This document shows positions 1 through 7,530 of a stretch of 64,000 bases of DNA, piece by piece. This DNA comes from Thermoanaerobaculum sp. GTDB lineage: Bacteria; Acidobacteriota; Thermoanaerobaculia; Multivoradales; UBA5704. The position numbers were made by a program, and so were the translations under genes. Within the stretch, counting starts at the first letter, position 1, and every line of letters starts with the position of its first letter. Below the pieces are notes generated by a model. It saw only the letters and a list, made by a program, of their open reading frames with translations. It did no database searches and had not been told where the DNA came from. Where the stretch lies: NCBI GenBank assembly GCA_021154885.1, contig JAJKHS010000013.1, positions 62,001 through 126,000 on the forward strand, read 5' to 3'.

Positions 1-643
1 GGCGCATGACGAGCTGCATGCACATGTTGTCGACGATCTTGTCGTCCGACTGGATCTCCGGATACTCCTGGGCCACGCGGCGGACGCAGTCGAGGAACAG
101 GCCGTCCGACAGCTTCATGATGTTGGCCTTGTGCACGGCCGTCACCCGCTTGCGGCCGTGGCGGCTGGCGTAGTCGTAGGCGAAGCGGGAGATGCGCAGC
201 GAGGCTTTCTCGGTGATGATCTTGAGGCTCTCCACCACCCCGGGGACCACGATGTGCTCCAAGCCGCTGTAGAGGTCCTCGGTGTTCTCCCGCACCACGA
301 TGATGTCGACCCCTTCGAAGCGGCTGGGGATGCTGGGCAGCGAACGCGAGGGGCGCAGGTTGGCGTAGAGCTCCAGCTCCTGGCGGAGCTGCACGTTGAT
401 CGACTTGAAGCCGCCGCCCACCTGGGTGGTGATGGGCCCCTTCAAGGCCACGCGGTTGCGCTTGATCGACTCCAGGACCTCGGGCGGCAGGGGGTTGCCG
501 TACTTCTCCAGGGCCTCCCGGCCGGCGATGTGGCGCTCCCACTCCAGCTCGGCGCCGGCGGCGTCCAGGACCCGCACGGCGGCGGCGCTGACCTCGGGAC
601 CGATGCCGTCGCCCGGGAGCAAGGTGATGGTGGTTTTGCTCAT
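1..643 (-). CDS. NAD-dependent isocitrate/isopropylmalate dehydrogenase family protein (3' end outside window)
   Basis: The reading frame starts at an ATG at 643 and runs off the left edge, giving about 214 N-terminal residues. The protein opens with a nucleotide-binding strand and LLPGDGIGPEV, then GPITTQVGGG, NLRPSRSLPS and VVRENTEDLYSG, which are landmarks of the beta-decarboxylating dehydrogenase family; the NTEDLY form with an early GGG substrate loop fits NAD-type isocitrate dehydrogenase better than LeuB. It would oxidise isocitrate to 2-oxoglutarate in the cytoplasm. It lies 4 bases after the stop of the upstream deoxyhypusine-synthase-like gene, so the two are probably cotranscribed. 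The C-terminal dimer half is not visible, so isopropylmalate or homoisocitrate dehydrogenase cannot be excluded. Confidence 0.85.
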   Translation of the reverse strand, partial: MSKTTITLLPGDGIGPEVSAAAVRVLDAAGAELEWERHIAGREALEKYGNPLPPEVLESIKRNRVALKGPITTQVGGGFKSINVQLRQELELYANLRPSRSLPSIPSRFEGVDIIVVRENTEDLYSGLEHIVVPGVVESLKIITEKASLRISRFAYDYASRHGRKRVTAVHKANIMKLSDGLFLDCVRRVAQEYPEIQSDDKIVDNMCMQLVMR

Positions 644-647
644 GGCT

Positions 648-1955
648 TCACACTTTCTCTCTCAATCGCTCTTCAACCGCCAGGGGATAGCGCAGGGTCT
701 TCCGCAGCCACTCGCCGTTCTCCTTCACCTGCCGTGCCAGCTCCGCCACCAGGCGCTCCCGGGAGTCGTAGAGACGGTACCCGTCGCGGGGTCGGAGATA
801 GCCGCGGGCCTTGGGCTCCTCGGCGAACAGCGCCTCCTCTCCCACCTCCACCGCCCGCCGGGCATAGCGCTCGCGGTTGTCGAGCAGCGCCTTGACCAGG
901 AACGGCATGAGCATGGAGTAGTCGGCCTGCACGCTCTCGGTGGTCTGCTGGTAGGTCTCGCGGTCCACCTTGCCCCAGGTCACGGCCTCGGCCGGCGGAC
1001 AGGAGGAGAGCGACCCTTCGGTGATGGGCGCGGTGACGATCTGGACGTCGAAAGCGTAGCCGCTGACGTTCTCCAGCCCCAGGATCTGTCCCAGGGCCGG
1101 CTCCGGCTGCAGGTTGAAGTTCTTGGGCACGCCGCCACCCAGGATGAAGGTGGCGAGGGTGCGCGCCGGGCTCTCGAAGAGGCCCCAGTAATGGTAGGCG
1201 CAGGACTCGAAGACCTCGGCGTGGAGGTCGAGGGAAAACGCGTAGTTTTCGAGCAGGCCGGCCTGCTTCATGGCCCACAGCTTCATCGAGTTGAGGAACA
1301 GGCTGCCGTCCCCGGGCGCCCCCACCAGGATGGGGATGGCCAGCCGCTGGCAGGTCGCGAGCAGCCCCGGAGCCACGCCGTTGCGCTCCTCCTGGGCGGC
1401 GTAGATCCGCCCCAGCAGATGGCGCAGCTCGGTGCCGGCCATGGTCTTCTGGAACTCGGGCCGTAGCAGACAGGCGGTCATGAAGCGGTCCTGCTGGAAG
1501 AGGACGTCCTCGTCGAAAGCCATGTCGGTGACGCGGATCGTGTGCTCGTCGCGCAGCGCACCGTCGTCGCCGAAGATGGGGACCTCGAAGATGGGTCCCT
1601 CGCGGTGCTCGTCCAGGCTGCGGTGGCCGTCGTGATAGCAGACGGCGTCCGTGGTGCTGAGATACGCGATCCACCCCGTCTCCAGCAGGGGGATGAGCCA
1701 CGCCTGGTGCTGCCCCGAGACCGTTACCGGACCGGCGATGGCGAGCGTCAGCGGGCACCCCGCGCCGATGGCGGCGTCGAGGATGGTGTAGAGGCGCCGC
1801 AGGTAGGCGCCGCCAAAAGCCGGCAGGCAGTGATTGAACAGCTCGTCGAGCGTCCCGCACTCGTCGACCCGGCGCACCTCGACCGGCCGCCGGGCCTTGA
1901 GGTCGAGGCCTACAGGATCGCGAGGATGGGAGTGCTGATGGTGCCCGTCGCTCAT
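648..1955 (-). CDS. deoxyhypusine synthase family protein
   Basis: 435 residues, typical length for bacterial deoxyhypusine synthase (DHS) homologs. The family transfers the aminobutyl group of spermidine, using NAD, to a lysine (eIF5A in eukaryotes) or to another polyamine (homospermidine synthase activity in bacteria). The segment EAVTWGKV near residue 329 matches the DHS active-site stretch that carries the catalytic lysine, and TLAIAGPVTVSG and GGGVPKNFNLQ match the NAD-binding loops. Bacteria lack eIF5A, so the substrate is more likely a polyamine, but this is inference. The gene starts at an ATG at 1955 and its stop lies 4 bases before the dehydrogenase start, so it leads a two-gene operon. 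Confidence 0.88.
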   Translation of the reverse strand: MSDGHHQHSHPRDPVGLDLKARRPVEVRRVDECGTLDELFNHCLPAFGGAYLRRLYTILDAAIGAGCPLTLAIAGPVTVSGQHQAWLIPLLETGWIAYLSTTDAVCYHDGHRSLDEHREGPIFEVPIFGDDGALRDEHTIRVTDMAFDEDVLFQQDRFMTACLLRPEFQKTMAGTELRHLLGRIYAAQEERNGVAPGLLATCQRLAIPILVGAPGDGSLFLNSMKLWAMKQAGLLENYAFSLDLHAEVFESCAYHYWGLFESPARTLATFILGGGVPKNFNLQPEPALGQILGLENVSGYAFDVQIVTAPITEGSLSSCPPAEAVTWGKVDRETYQQTTESVQADYSMLMPFLVKALLDNRERYARRAVEVGEEALFAEEPKARGYLRPRDGYRLYDSRERLVAELARQVKENGEWLRKTLRYPLAVEERLREKV

Positions 1956-2044
1956 GGGGCGGTACGGTATAAGGTCCGGCGGGGGGACGCAACCGGGGCC
2001 GAGTCGAAACGCCGGAATCGCGTCGGCAGTGATGAAGCCTTGGG

Positions 2045-2113
2045 CTAAAGCCCATGCCGGTGTGCAATCCGTGCGTGCACTTCGGATCGAGCGTTCTCTG
2101 CCAGGTCACTGTC
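2045..2113 (-). pseudogene. C-terminal remnant of a ribbon-helix-helix antitoxin gene
   Basis: Read on the minus strand this 69-base stretch encodes DSDLAENARSEVHARIAHRH followed by GL and a TAG stop. It is closely similar to the last part of the antitoxin-like gene at 3747-4106 (DLAENARSEVRARIARRH). Coding similarity ends at 2113, where AT-rich sequence begins, so it is a detached 3' end rather than a gene. It shows where the native stop of that family lies. Confidence 0.7.
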
Positions 2114-2167
2114 ACCTTTATAATTTATACGTCAAGGCGCCTCCTCTTCTTTGCGGACAGAGAATTC

Positions 2168-2234
2168 AGCCATCCGCCCCGAAGGGGCTCAGGCATGTAG
2201 CCGGGGGCAGAGCGAAGCGGCGCCCCCGGATGGC
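2168..2234. repeat. imperfect palindrome with GC-rich stem
   Basis: The arms CCGGGGGC (2201-2208) and GCCCCCGG (2222-2229) close a 13-base loop, and outer arms CCATCCG/CGGATGG near 2170 and 2227 extend the pairing. It lies in the 490-base gap between the deoxyhypusine-synthase-like gene and the S74 protein gene. It looks like a dispersed palindromic repeat. The rest of that gap (1956-2044 and 2235-2374) shows no gene. Confidence 0.5.
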
Positions 2235-2374
2235 AACCCCCACCTCGTTCTAATTAGGTTCCGCAGGGAGCTCTTTGAGAGCTACAGGCACTTCCTGGCG
2301 GCCTTTCGAGAGGCCACTCCGTCTTCCCTTCGGCCACAAGCGTGGCACCCATTGGCCCCGGCGGTGCGCGAAAA

Positions 2375-2405
2375 CCCCATGGGCGCTCTCGCCGCGCCCA
2401 TGGGG
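2375..2405 (-). terminator. strong hairpin after the S74 protein gene
   Basis: CCCCATGGGCG (2375-2385) pairs perfectly with CGCCCATGGGG (2395-2405) over a 9-base loop. On the minus strand it follows the stop of the S74-type gene and is followed by TTTTCGCG, so it can act as an intrinsic terminator. Confidence 0.6.
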
Positions 2406-2443
2406 CTCGGTCATCCCGAGAGGACGACACGAAGGCTGGATTC

Positions 2444-3343
2444 TTACTGCTGCTGCGACGCGAACAGGGCCTGGACCTGCTGCTCCAGCTTCTCGATTTT
2501 CGCCTGTTGGTCGGCGAGCTGGCGGTGCTGCTCCTGGACTTCGTTCAACAGCATCGCATTGACGAATTGGTAGCGGACCGAGAGCGGCCGGCCCTGATCG
2601 TCATACTGCACGAGCCCCGGATAGACCTTGGCGACCTCCTCGGCGATCAACCCGTACTGCAGGAGATGGGAACCGTCATCAAATTGCGGCTTGTAGTAAA
2701 AGGTGACCGGGCGGAGCTGCATCAGGCTGCGGCTGGCGTTGCCCATCGTCCGCACCTCCTCTTTGAAGCGCTGGGACGAGGTCGTCGTGCCCAAGTGACC
2801 ACTGGTATCGACGTAGACGGCGAGGCCGCTCGCGCTCGTGGCGCCGCTGATCCCCGCAATGTAGGTGGCCGTCTGCGAGCTGCTACCGATGCGGATGACC
2901 CCGTTCTCACCTCGCATTCCGTTGTTGCCGATGACGATATCGTTGCTCTCGCTAGTGGAGTAATTGTTGCCGGCGTTCACCCCGACCGCAATGTCGCTGC
3001 TCCCGGTCTTGAGGATAGAGAGTGAGCTGGCTCCGAGGGCGGTGTTGCCGTTGCCGGTGGTCGAGCCCAGGGCGAAGGAGCCGATAGCGACGTTCGACTG
3101 TCCGCTCGTATTGTCCCCCATGGCCTGGTAGCCGAAAGCGGAGTTGTAGTAGCCGGTGGAGTTCCAGTAGAGAGAGTATTGGCCGAAAGTGGAATCCTGG
3201 GAGCCTGTCGTGTTGTGGAGGAAGGCATTCGTTCCGGCCACCGTGTTGCCGGTCTGGGCGACCGCCGCTCCGGATAACAACAGGAGAGAGGCGAGAACCA
3301 CAAGCGTCGGCTGCCAGCGATGACTGACCTGGTGAAGCATCAT
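2444..3343 (-). CDS. secreted repeat protein with C-terminal peptidase S74 (intramolecular chaperone) domain
   Basis: About 299 residues. The start chosen is the ATG at 3343, preceded at 4 bases by GAGGAG; the frame also opens upstream at a TTG. A signal peptide (hydrophobic stretch ending near VAQ) is followed by Gly/Asn/Ser-rich repeats resembling the head of trimeric autotransporters and phage tail needles (FGYQAMGDNTSG, VAIGSFALGS, TALGASSL). The C-terminus holds SSQRFKEEV and RPVTFYYKP, typical of the S74 domain, a Ser/Lys self-cleaving chaperone that assembles trimeric fibres, and ends in a coiled coil. In bacteria such proteins are exported fibre or surface proteins. Its partner and exact role cannot be told from sequence. 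It is monocistronic. Confidence 0.8.
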   Translation of the reverse strand: MMLHQVSHRWQPTLVVLASLLLLSGAAVAQTGNTVAGTNAFLHNTTGSQDSTFGQYSLYWNSTGYYNSAFGYQAMGDNTSGQSNVAIGSFALGSTTGNGNTALGASSLSILKTGSSDIAVGVNAGNNYSTSESNDIVIGNNGMRGENGVIRIGSSSQTATYIAGISGATSASGLAVYVDTSGHLGTTTSSQRFKEEVRTMGNASRSLMQLRPVTFYYKPQFDDGSHLLQYGLIAEEVAKVYPGLVQYDDQGRPLSVRYQFVNAMLLNEVQEQHRQLADQQAKIEKLEQQVQALFASQQQ

Positions 3344-3540
3344 AATTCTCCTCAAGTAGTTCCACCCCGAACCGGGCGACGTCAGGTCGGCCAGCCCGCA
3401 GCGGAGATCTGTGCGAGCAGGCCTGAGCTCTGAGCTCGCGATTTTAAAGTGACGAAGAGACCGAAAGTATTTCAGCGTTCTCGCTCACCACAACTGGCGG
3501 CCGACCCCAAGAAGCGTTTCAGTTGGCCCCCCGGTCGTGA

Positions 3541-3822
3541 CGGAGCCTGAAGAAGCGGCCCGCCGGCCCGAGCTCGGGGCTCTCTGCGATTGCGCACGGC
3601 GAGACCGAGCAGGGAGAGACGATCGCCGCCGCGTTGCTGCCCGAGATCCGAGGGCTCGACGACGACAGGGTCGTTCTCTACTACGACCTCGTGTACAATT
3701 CTTTGAATGAGGCGGCTCGCCGCGCACTGGAGACGATGATGAAAGGCTACGAATACCAAAGCCCTTTCGCGAAGAAGTACGTCGCGCAGGGACGTGCCGA
3801 GGGACTCACCGAGGGGCTATGC
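3541..3822 (+). pseudogene. C-terminal fragment of an Rpn/PD-(D/E)XK transposase-family protein
   Basis: An open frame without a proper start contains GETEQGETIAAALLPEIRG, VVLYYDLVYNSLNEAAR and FAKKYVAQGRAEGLTEG. The last segment (hydrophilic QGRAEG repeats after a conserved FAKKY) is characteristic of the C-terminal tail of Rpn-type/DUF4351-like recombination-promoting nucleases. The nuclease core is missing and the frame runs straight into antisense sequence of an antitoxin gene at about 3823. It is a decayed fragment and not expected to be functional. Confidence 0.55.
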
Positions 3823-4106
3823 CGGCGTGCAATCCGTGCGCGCACTTCGGACCGGGCATTCTCTGCCAGGTCCGGACTACCCTCGATAGTCCCGGCACAT
3901 TTCAGGGCCGCTTCACGCACGCGTTGCTGCCGCTCCTCCTCAGAATCAGACTGGCCGCGGGCGTGTAGAAGCCAACTTTTAACGATCTCCTCAAGGAGCT
4001 CCGAAACGCTCTTCTGCTCAGCCCGGGCAGCTTCCTGCAACTGACTCTTGAGGTGGGCGGAGAGACGCCAGCTATAGACCTCGGTCTGCACCACAGTGTA
4101 GTGCAA
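3747..4106 (-). CDS. ribbon-helix-helix antitoxin-like protein with a replaced C-terminal tail
   Basis: The N-terminal part (YSWRLSAHLKSQLQEAA, then an SVSELLEEIV helix) reads as a ribbon-helix-helix DNA-binding domain, and DLAENARSEVRARIARRH is the usual end of a family of orphan CopG/VapB-like antitoxins. The related remnant at 2045-2113 stops two codons after RHRH-GL, whereas this gene loses the stop and reads 23 more residues that are merely antisense of the transposase-type fragment. The longest frame starts with TTG at 4106; GTG codons at 4094 and 4091 are equally plausible starts. No toxin partner is adjacent. Whether the hybrid tail leaves it functional is unknown. Confidence 0.6.
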   Translation of the reverse strand: MHYTVVQTEVYSWRLSAHLKSQLQEAARAEQKSVSELLEEIVKSWLLHARGQSDSEEERQQRVREAALKCAGTIEGSPDLAENARSEVRARIARRHSPSVSPSARPCATYFFAKGLWYS

Positions 4107-4149
4107 GCGGGGGCTCTGTCATCCTCAGAATGGTGAGGGTGTCGGGTAC

Positions 4150-4178
4150 TTGCTCCCACACATTCCCATGTGTAGACT
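4150..4178 (+). promoter_or_regulatory. putative vapBC promoter with overlapping palindrome
   Basis: TTGCTC (4150-4155) and TAGACT (4173-4178) are separated by 17 bases. The inverted repeat ACACA/TGTGT (4158-4162 and 4169-4173) lies between and touches the -10 box, the expected place for autoregulation by a VapB-VapC complex. The strong Shine-Dalgarno GGAGGAGGAAG follows. Confidence 0.45.
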
Positions 4179-4198
4179 ATGGGGAGGAGGAAGATGAG

Positions 4199-4405
4199 AT
4201 GCCGACGAATCTCGCTCTCGACGACTCTCTCATTGCAGAGGCTGTGAAAGTCGGGAATCACAGGACGAAGAAGGAAGCGGTCACTGCCGCCCTCCATGAG
4301 TACGTGCAGGCCCGCAAACGGCGGGAGATCCTCGATTGGGTCGGCAAGGTCGACTACGACGACGACGACGACCCCAAGCGGCTCCGCGGCCGCAAGCCCC
4401 AGTGA
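4199..4405 (+). CDS. vapB: VapB-type antitoxin
   Basis: 68 residues starting at an ATG at 4199, right after GGAGGAGGAAG; an in-frame ATG upstream has no such site. MPTNLALDDSLIAEAV and the KTKKEAVTAALHEYV-like helix match VapB antitoxins of the type that begin with a beta strand and ribbon-helix-helix. The acidic tail (DYDDDDDPKRLRGRK) is the part that would wrap the toxin active site. The stop overlaps the vapC start by one base, so the pair is translationally coupled. It should neutralise the downstream PIN-domain RNase and repress the shared promoter. Confidence 0.88.
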   Translation: MPTNLALDDSLIAEAVKVGNHRTKKEAVTAALHEYVQARKRREILDWVGKVDYDDDDDPKRLRGRKPQ

Positions 4406-4818
4406 TGGTCCTGGTCGACACCACCCTCTGGTCGCTCGCATTGCGGCGCCGAGCCCACCAGCTCTCTCCCCTGGAGAAGAAACTCGTTGAAGAGTGGGCT
4501 GCCCTCGTCACCTCCGGGCGAGCCGTTCTGACCGGTCCCGTGCACCAGGAGGTTCTGTCGGGCATCCGCAGCCAGGAGGTCTTCGAGGCACTCCACGAAA
4601 AGCTCTCAGCGTTCCGCTACCTCGAAAACCAACCGGGCGATCACGTCCAAGCAGCTCGTTTCTTCAATCTCTGCCGATCCCACGGCGTCACGGGTTCCCA
4701 TATCGACATGCTGATTTGCGCGATAGCTTACCGCCATAAAACGCCAATCTTCACCACGGATCCAGACTTTTCGGGGTACGCCGAGCACCTGCCCATCCGA
4801 CTGCACGAACCTGAATAG
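4405..4818 (+). CDS. vapC: VapC-type PIN-domain ribonuclease toxin
   Basis: 137 residues, normal VapC length. The acidic residues expected for Mg-dependent PIN nucleases are visible: Asp in VLVDTTLW near the start, Glu in HQEVLSGI, Asp in HIDMLICAIA and Asp in TTDPDFSGY. VapC enzymes cleave tRNA or rRNA and stop growth when free of VapB. The ATG at 4405 uses the last base of the vapB stop. Nothing in the sequence suggests it is broken, in contrast to the vapC copy at 44596-44972. Confidence 0.9.
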   Translation: MVLVDTTLWSLALRRRAHQLSPLEKKLVEEWAALVTSGRAVLTGPVHQEVLSGIRSQEVFEALHEKLSAFRYLENQPGDHVQAARFFNLCRSHGVTGSHIDMLICAIAYRHKTPIFTTDPDFSGYAEHLPIRLHEPE

Positions 4819-4957
4819 CCTCTCCGCAGGGGTTTTCCTCCCGGAGTTCCAGACAGCGGCGGAGAAGCTCAAGGCGGGAGATCCCTCCCCACACTACCCG
4901 AAGGAAGCTGCTTCCCGCTCTCTTGCGGCGTCCGTCCATTTGCCGTACACTTCCAAC

Positions 4958-5260
4958 ATGGCGGGTCGCACACAGTCGAAGAGAGCCCCGGCAAGGCCGC
5001 GCAGCGAACGGCTGGAGGCGCGTATCTCCAGCGAGCAGAAGGCGCTTTTCCAGCGTGCGGCCGAGTTGCAGGGCCGGACGCTCACGGACTTCGTGATCGC
5101 GAGCGTGCATGAGTCGGCGGTCAAGACCATTGCCGAGTTGGGGGCGATCCGGTTGACTACGGCGGACAGCCGCGCGTTTGCCGAAGCGTTGCTCCATCCG
5201 CGCGAGCCGGTCCCGGAGCTGCGGGCCGCCGCCGAGCGGTACAGGAAGATGGTCGGGTAG
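4958..5260 (+). CDS. TacA-like (DUF1778) ribbon-helix-helix antitoxin
   Basis: 100 residues from the ATG at 4958. SERLEARISSEQKALFQRAAELQGRT and the DFVIASVHESA helix are typical of DUF1778 antitoxins, which pair with GNAT acetyltransferase toxins. The tail ending in RREPVPELRAAAERY-like sequence is the toxin-binding arm of this family. The GTG start of the acetyltransferase gene follows after 3 bases, so the two form an operon. It would bind its promoter and block the toxin's active site. Confidence 0.85.
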   Translation: MAGRTQSKRAPARPRSERLEARISSEQKALFQRAAELQGRTLTDFVIASVHESAVKTIAELGAIRLTTADSRAFAEALLHPREPVPELRAAAERYRKMVG

Positions 5261-5263
5261 GGA

Positions 5264-5785
5264 GTGACCGCGAACGAGAGCCCGCCCTATCGGATCGATC
5301 CACTGAGCGCTCACCACGACCGGGCGGCCTTCGCCTCGGGAGTGGAGCCGCTCGACCGCTATTTGAGGACGCAGGCCGGCCAGGACAGCCGGCGGCGGGT
5401 GGCATCGTGCTTCGTCCTGACGCGGGCCGACGAGCCGACCCAAGTCCTTGGCTACTACACGCTCTCGGCCCTGAGCATCGCTCTCACCGACCTGCCGTCG
5501 TCCATCGCCAAGCGCTTGCCTCGCTATCCGATCGTGCCAGCCACGCTCATGGGCCGTTTGGCGACCGACTCCCGGCACCGTGGGAAACGCCTGGGCGAGC
5601 TGCTCCTCTTCGATGCCTGCGCGCGAGTGCTCAAGAGCGAGATCGCGACGTTCGCTCTGGTAGTGGATGCCAAGGACGACGACGACGAGCTGTTCTATAC
5701 ACGCTACCGCTTTCTCAAGCTCTCGGCCGGCAGCCGCCGGATGTTCCTGCCAATCACGGAGATCGCAGCTCTCTTCGCCTGCTAG
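5264..5785 (+). CDS. TacT-like GNAT N-acetyltransferase toxin
   Basis: 173 residues with a GTG start at 5264. The fold signature of TacT/AtaT toxins is visible: the N-terminal FASGVEPLDRYLR segment, GRLATDSRHRGKRLGELLL as the acetyl-CoA binding loop, and FALVVDAKDD then YTRYRFLKL near the end with the usual Tyr. These enzymes acetylate the amino group of charged tRNAs and stop translation. It is coupled to the DUF1778 antitoxin upstream. Length and motifs look complete. Confidence 0.87.
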   Translation: MTANESPPYRIDPLSAHHDRAAFASGVEPLDRYLRTQAGQDSRRRVASCFVLTRADEPTQVLGYYTLSALSIALTDLPSSIAKRLPRYPIVPATLMGRLATDSRHRGKRLGELLLFDACARVLKSEIATFALVVDAKDDDDELFYTRYRFLKLSAGSRRMFLPITEIAALFAC

Positions 5786-5820
5786 ACACTGCTTGAAGTG
5801 CCACTCAAAGGTGCATCAAA

Positions 5821-6165
5821 GGGTAGAGTCGGCGGCGGGCGCGGTGGCTGTAGGCCGAGGGAGTCGCTGTTGCCAGCGGCTTTCGCCTGATTGCCGGTGC
5901 CTCAGTCTCGACCTTGGCTCCGTTTCCCGCCGCCGCTCATCGAACCGGACTTGCGGCTCTCCCGCATCCGGCTCTCGGACGGGCTTCACGAGAGGGCATG
6001 CGCGGGCCTTCGGCGCAGGCGCATCTGTTGGATGTCGACCACCCCCACTTCCCCATAAACCTCGGCGTACCCGAAGCGGCTCGTTCCGCTGACGCGCAGC
6101 TTGTGCCGTCGGCAGAGGAACCGTCGGACTCGTTCCGTCACGTGCCCGCGGATAGCATCATCTGT
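5821..6165 (-). mobile_element. 3' remnant of a group II intron
   Basis: On the minus strand, sequence between about 6160 and 5986 encodes GHVTERVRRFLCRRHKLR and then a short tail to a stop, which matches the extreme C-terminus of group II intron reverse transcriptases (conserved RRxLxRRHK then a G-x-L/V tail). It is followed by a well-formed domain V at 5942-5974 and by sequence ending in CGACTCTACC near 5821, as often seen at 3' ends of bacterial group II introns. Everything upstream (domains I-III and most of the reverse transcriptase) is missing, so the intron is dead. The exact boundaries are estimates. Confidence 0.7.
5942..5974 (-). ncRNA. group II intron domain V
   Basis: Minus-strand GAGCCGGA pairs with TCCGGTTC (one G-U pair), a two-base AG bulge follows, and TGCGG pairs with CCGCA under a short GAGAG loop. 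The AGC catalytic triad sits at bases 2-4. This is the 33-34 base hairpin that defines domain V. Confidence 0.8.
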
Positions 6166-6320
6166 ATCGACGCGGCAAGGTTGAACTTTTTCTCGCCTGA
6201 CATGGCATCTCGAAAGAGATGTGCCACAGTATGGCCGGCCTCGTTCAACTCTCGCCATTCCCGCTCCAAGGCTTCGAGCTTCCGGGCCAACTCCTCGGGC
6301 AACCTCGCATTGAGTCGCAT
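6138..6320 (-). CDS. small ribbon-helix-helix-like protein (orphan antitoxin candidate)
   Basis: 60 residues from the ATG at 6320, which is preceded by GGAGG at 6 bases. MRLNARLPEELARKLEALE resembles the strand-helix start of ribbon-helix-helix antitoxins, and a helical C-terminus (GHTVAHLFRDAM) follows. The gene ends where the group II intron remnant begins on the same strand, so any toxin gene that once followed it has probably been lost or displaced. Codon usage is ordinary for the region. Confidence 0.55.
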   Translation of the reverse strand: MRLNARLPEELARKLEALEREWRELNEAGHTVAHLFRDAMSGEKKFNLAASIQMMLSAGT

Positions 6321-6463
6321 CAAGGACCTCCGTGTCATACGGATGACCGCCGCAATGCAGTGTCAAGGAAAATTACGGCGACAAACATGACACGCTCGCG
6401 CGGCCCGGCGACCTGTCCCGGCCCTTGCCCGTGCCCCGGCGCTTGTGATGCAATCCTCCCGCC

Positions 6464-6943
6464 ATGACACACGACGAATACGAACACCGCAAGCGGCGCT
6501 TGGAGGAGGAGCTGCGCGCCGGAATCGCCCTCCTGGAGACGGCCTTCCGCCACCAGCTCCGGGCCCTGGAGCTCGTCTGGGCTGCTACCGGTGGCGACGA
6601 AGTGGAGATCCCGCCGCCGGTGGTGGCGCTGCCTGTGGCGAGGAAACCCCTGCCGGCCGCGCCCTCCCTCCCCGCGCCGCCGGTGACGCCTCCCCAACCC
6701 GCCCGGCGAGGCGCCTGGGAGCTGTTCGACGACGTCGTGACCGCCTTGCCAGAGATTCCCGACGTCTTCGACCGCAACGATGTCTGTCGGGCGATCGGCT
6801 ACGAGCCGGATCGCGGCTCCCTGTACCGCACCTTCCAGGAGCTGATCGGGGAAGGCGCCATCGCCGTCGAGCGGCGAGGCACCGGCAAGCTGCCGACGCG
6901 CTACAAGAAGACGGGAGCGAGCACGACCCCGGCCGCCGTGTGA
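6464..6943 (+). CDS. conserved hypothetical protein with C-terminal winged-helix-like domain
   Basis: 159 residues. The N-terminus is a charged helix (MTHDEYEHRKRRLEEELRAG), the middle is a proline/alanine linker at residues 50-85, and the C-terminal 70 residues (DVFDRNDVCRAIGY, GSLYRTFQELIGEGAI, RGTGKLPTRYKK) look like a small winged-helix domain. No function is known to me. The stop at 6941-6943 is followed without a break and in the same frame by a 21-bp minisatellite that stays open for long stretches, so the protein may once have had a repetitive tail. Confidence 0.7.
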   Translation: MTHDEYEHRKRRLEEELRAGIALLETAFRHQLRALELVWAATGGDEVEIPPPVVALPVARKPLPAAPSLPAPPVTPPQPARRGAWELFDDVVTALPEIPDVFDRNDVCRAIGYEPDRGSLYRTFQELIGEGAIAVERRGTGKLPTRYKKTGASTTPAAV

Positions 6944-7453
6944 GACGCGGCGGCCTTGGTGAGACACGCCGGCCGTTCGTGAGTCACGACGGAAGGCTCA
7001 GGAGCCACAGCCGTCTCGTCAGGAGTCACGCCGAATCCGGAGTGCGTCGCTCACAGCGGGACGGCGGTGACGCCTTTCGCGGTCTGCATGACGCCTTCCC
7101 CGGCAGTAGTGACGCAGACCACTCCCGTAGCGACGCCTTCCGGGATAGCGGTGACGCAATTCCCTCCAGGAGTGACGCAATTCGCGAAAGGCGTAGCGCA
7201 CGCCGGTATAGCGGTGACGCAGACCGCGGCAGCAGCAGCTCCGGCCGGGCCGGCCGTGGCGCAGACCGGGACGGCGGTGAGGCACGGCAAGAGCGCAACG
7301 ATGCCCGCCGCGGCGGCAGCGACTCCGACGGAGACGGCGGCGGCGCAGAACGTGCCGGCGGCGATGCCGGCCGAAGCCGCAGGGCCGCGGACCAGCATAG
7401 CTGCGGCACCGGCTAAGATGGCGGTGATGTCCGAAGACGTTCCAGTTCCTTGA
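6944..7453. repeat. 21-bp minisatellite, about 25 degenerate units
   Basis: Units begin with GTGACGC or close variants and recur every 21 bases from the stop of the preceding gene to about 7453 (examples start at 7068, 7110, 7152, 7173, 7215). The first few units differ by 1-4 bases in length; later ones are regular. Because 21 is a multiple of 3, several frames stay open on both strands and would encode heptads such as IAVTQFP, PGVTQFA, IAVTQTA. I annotate it as a repeat and not as a gene. Confidence 0.85.
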
Positions 7454-7530
7454 GCGAGCCGGGCCACCGGGGCTTCCGGCGGAACCGAAGCAGCAGGTTC
7501 TCGGCGTCTGGGAGGACCGGGAGGTCTGAG

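Noticed and set aside
6944-7453. CRISPR array
   Set aside because: The units are 21 bases with no alternation of constant repeat and unique spacer, and no cas gene is near.
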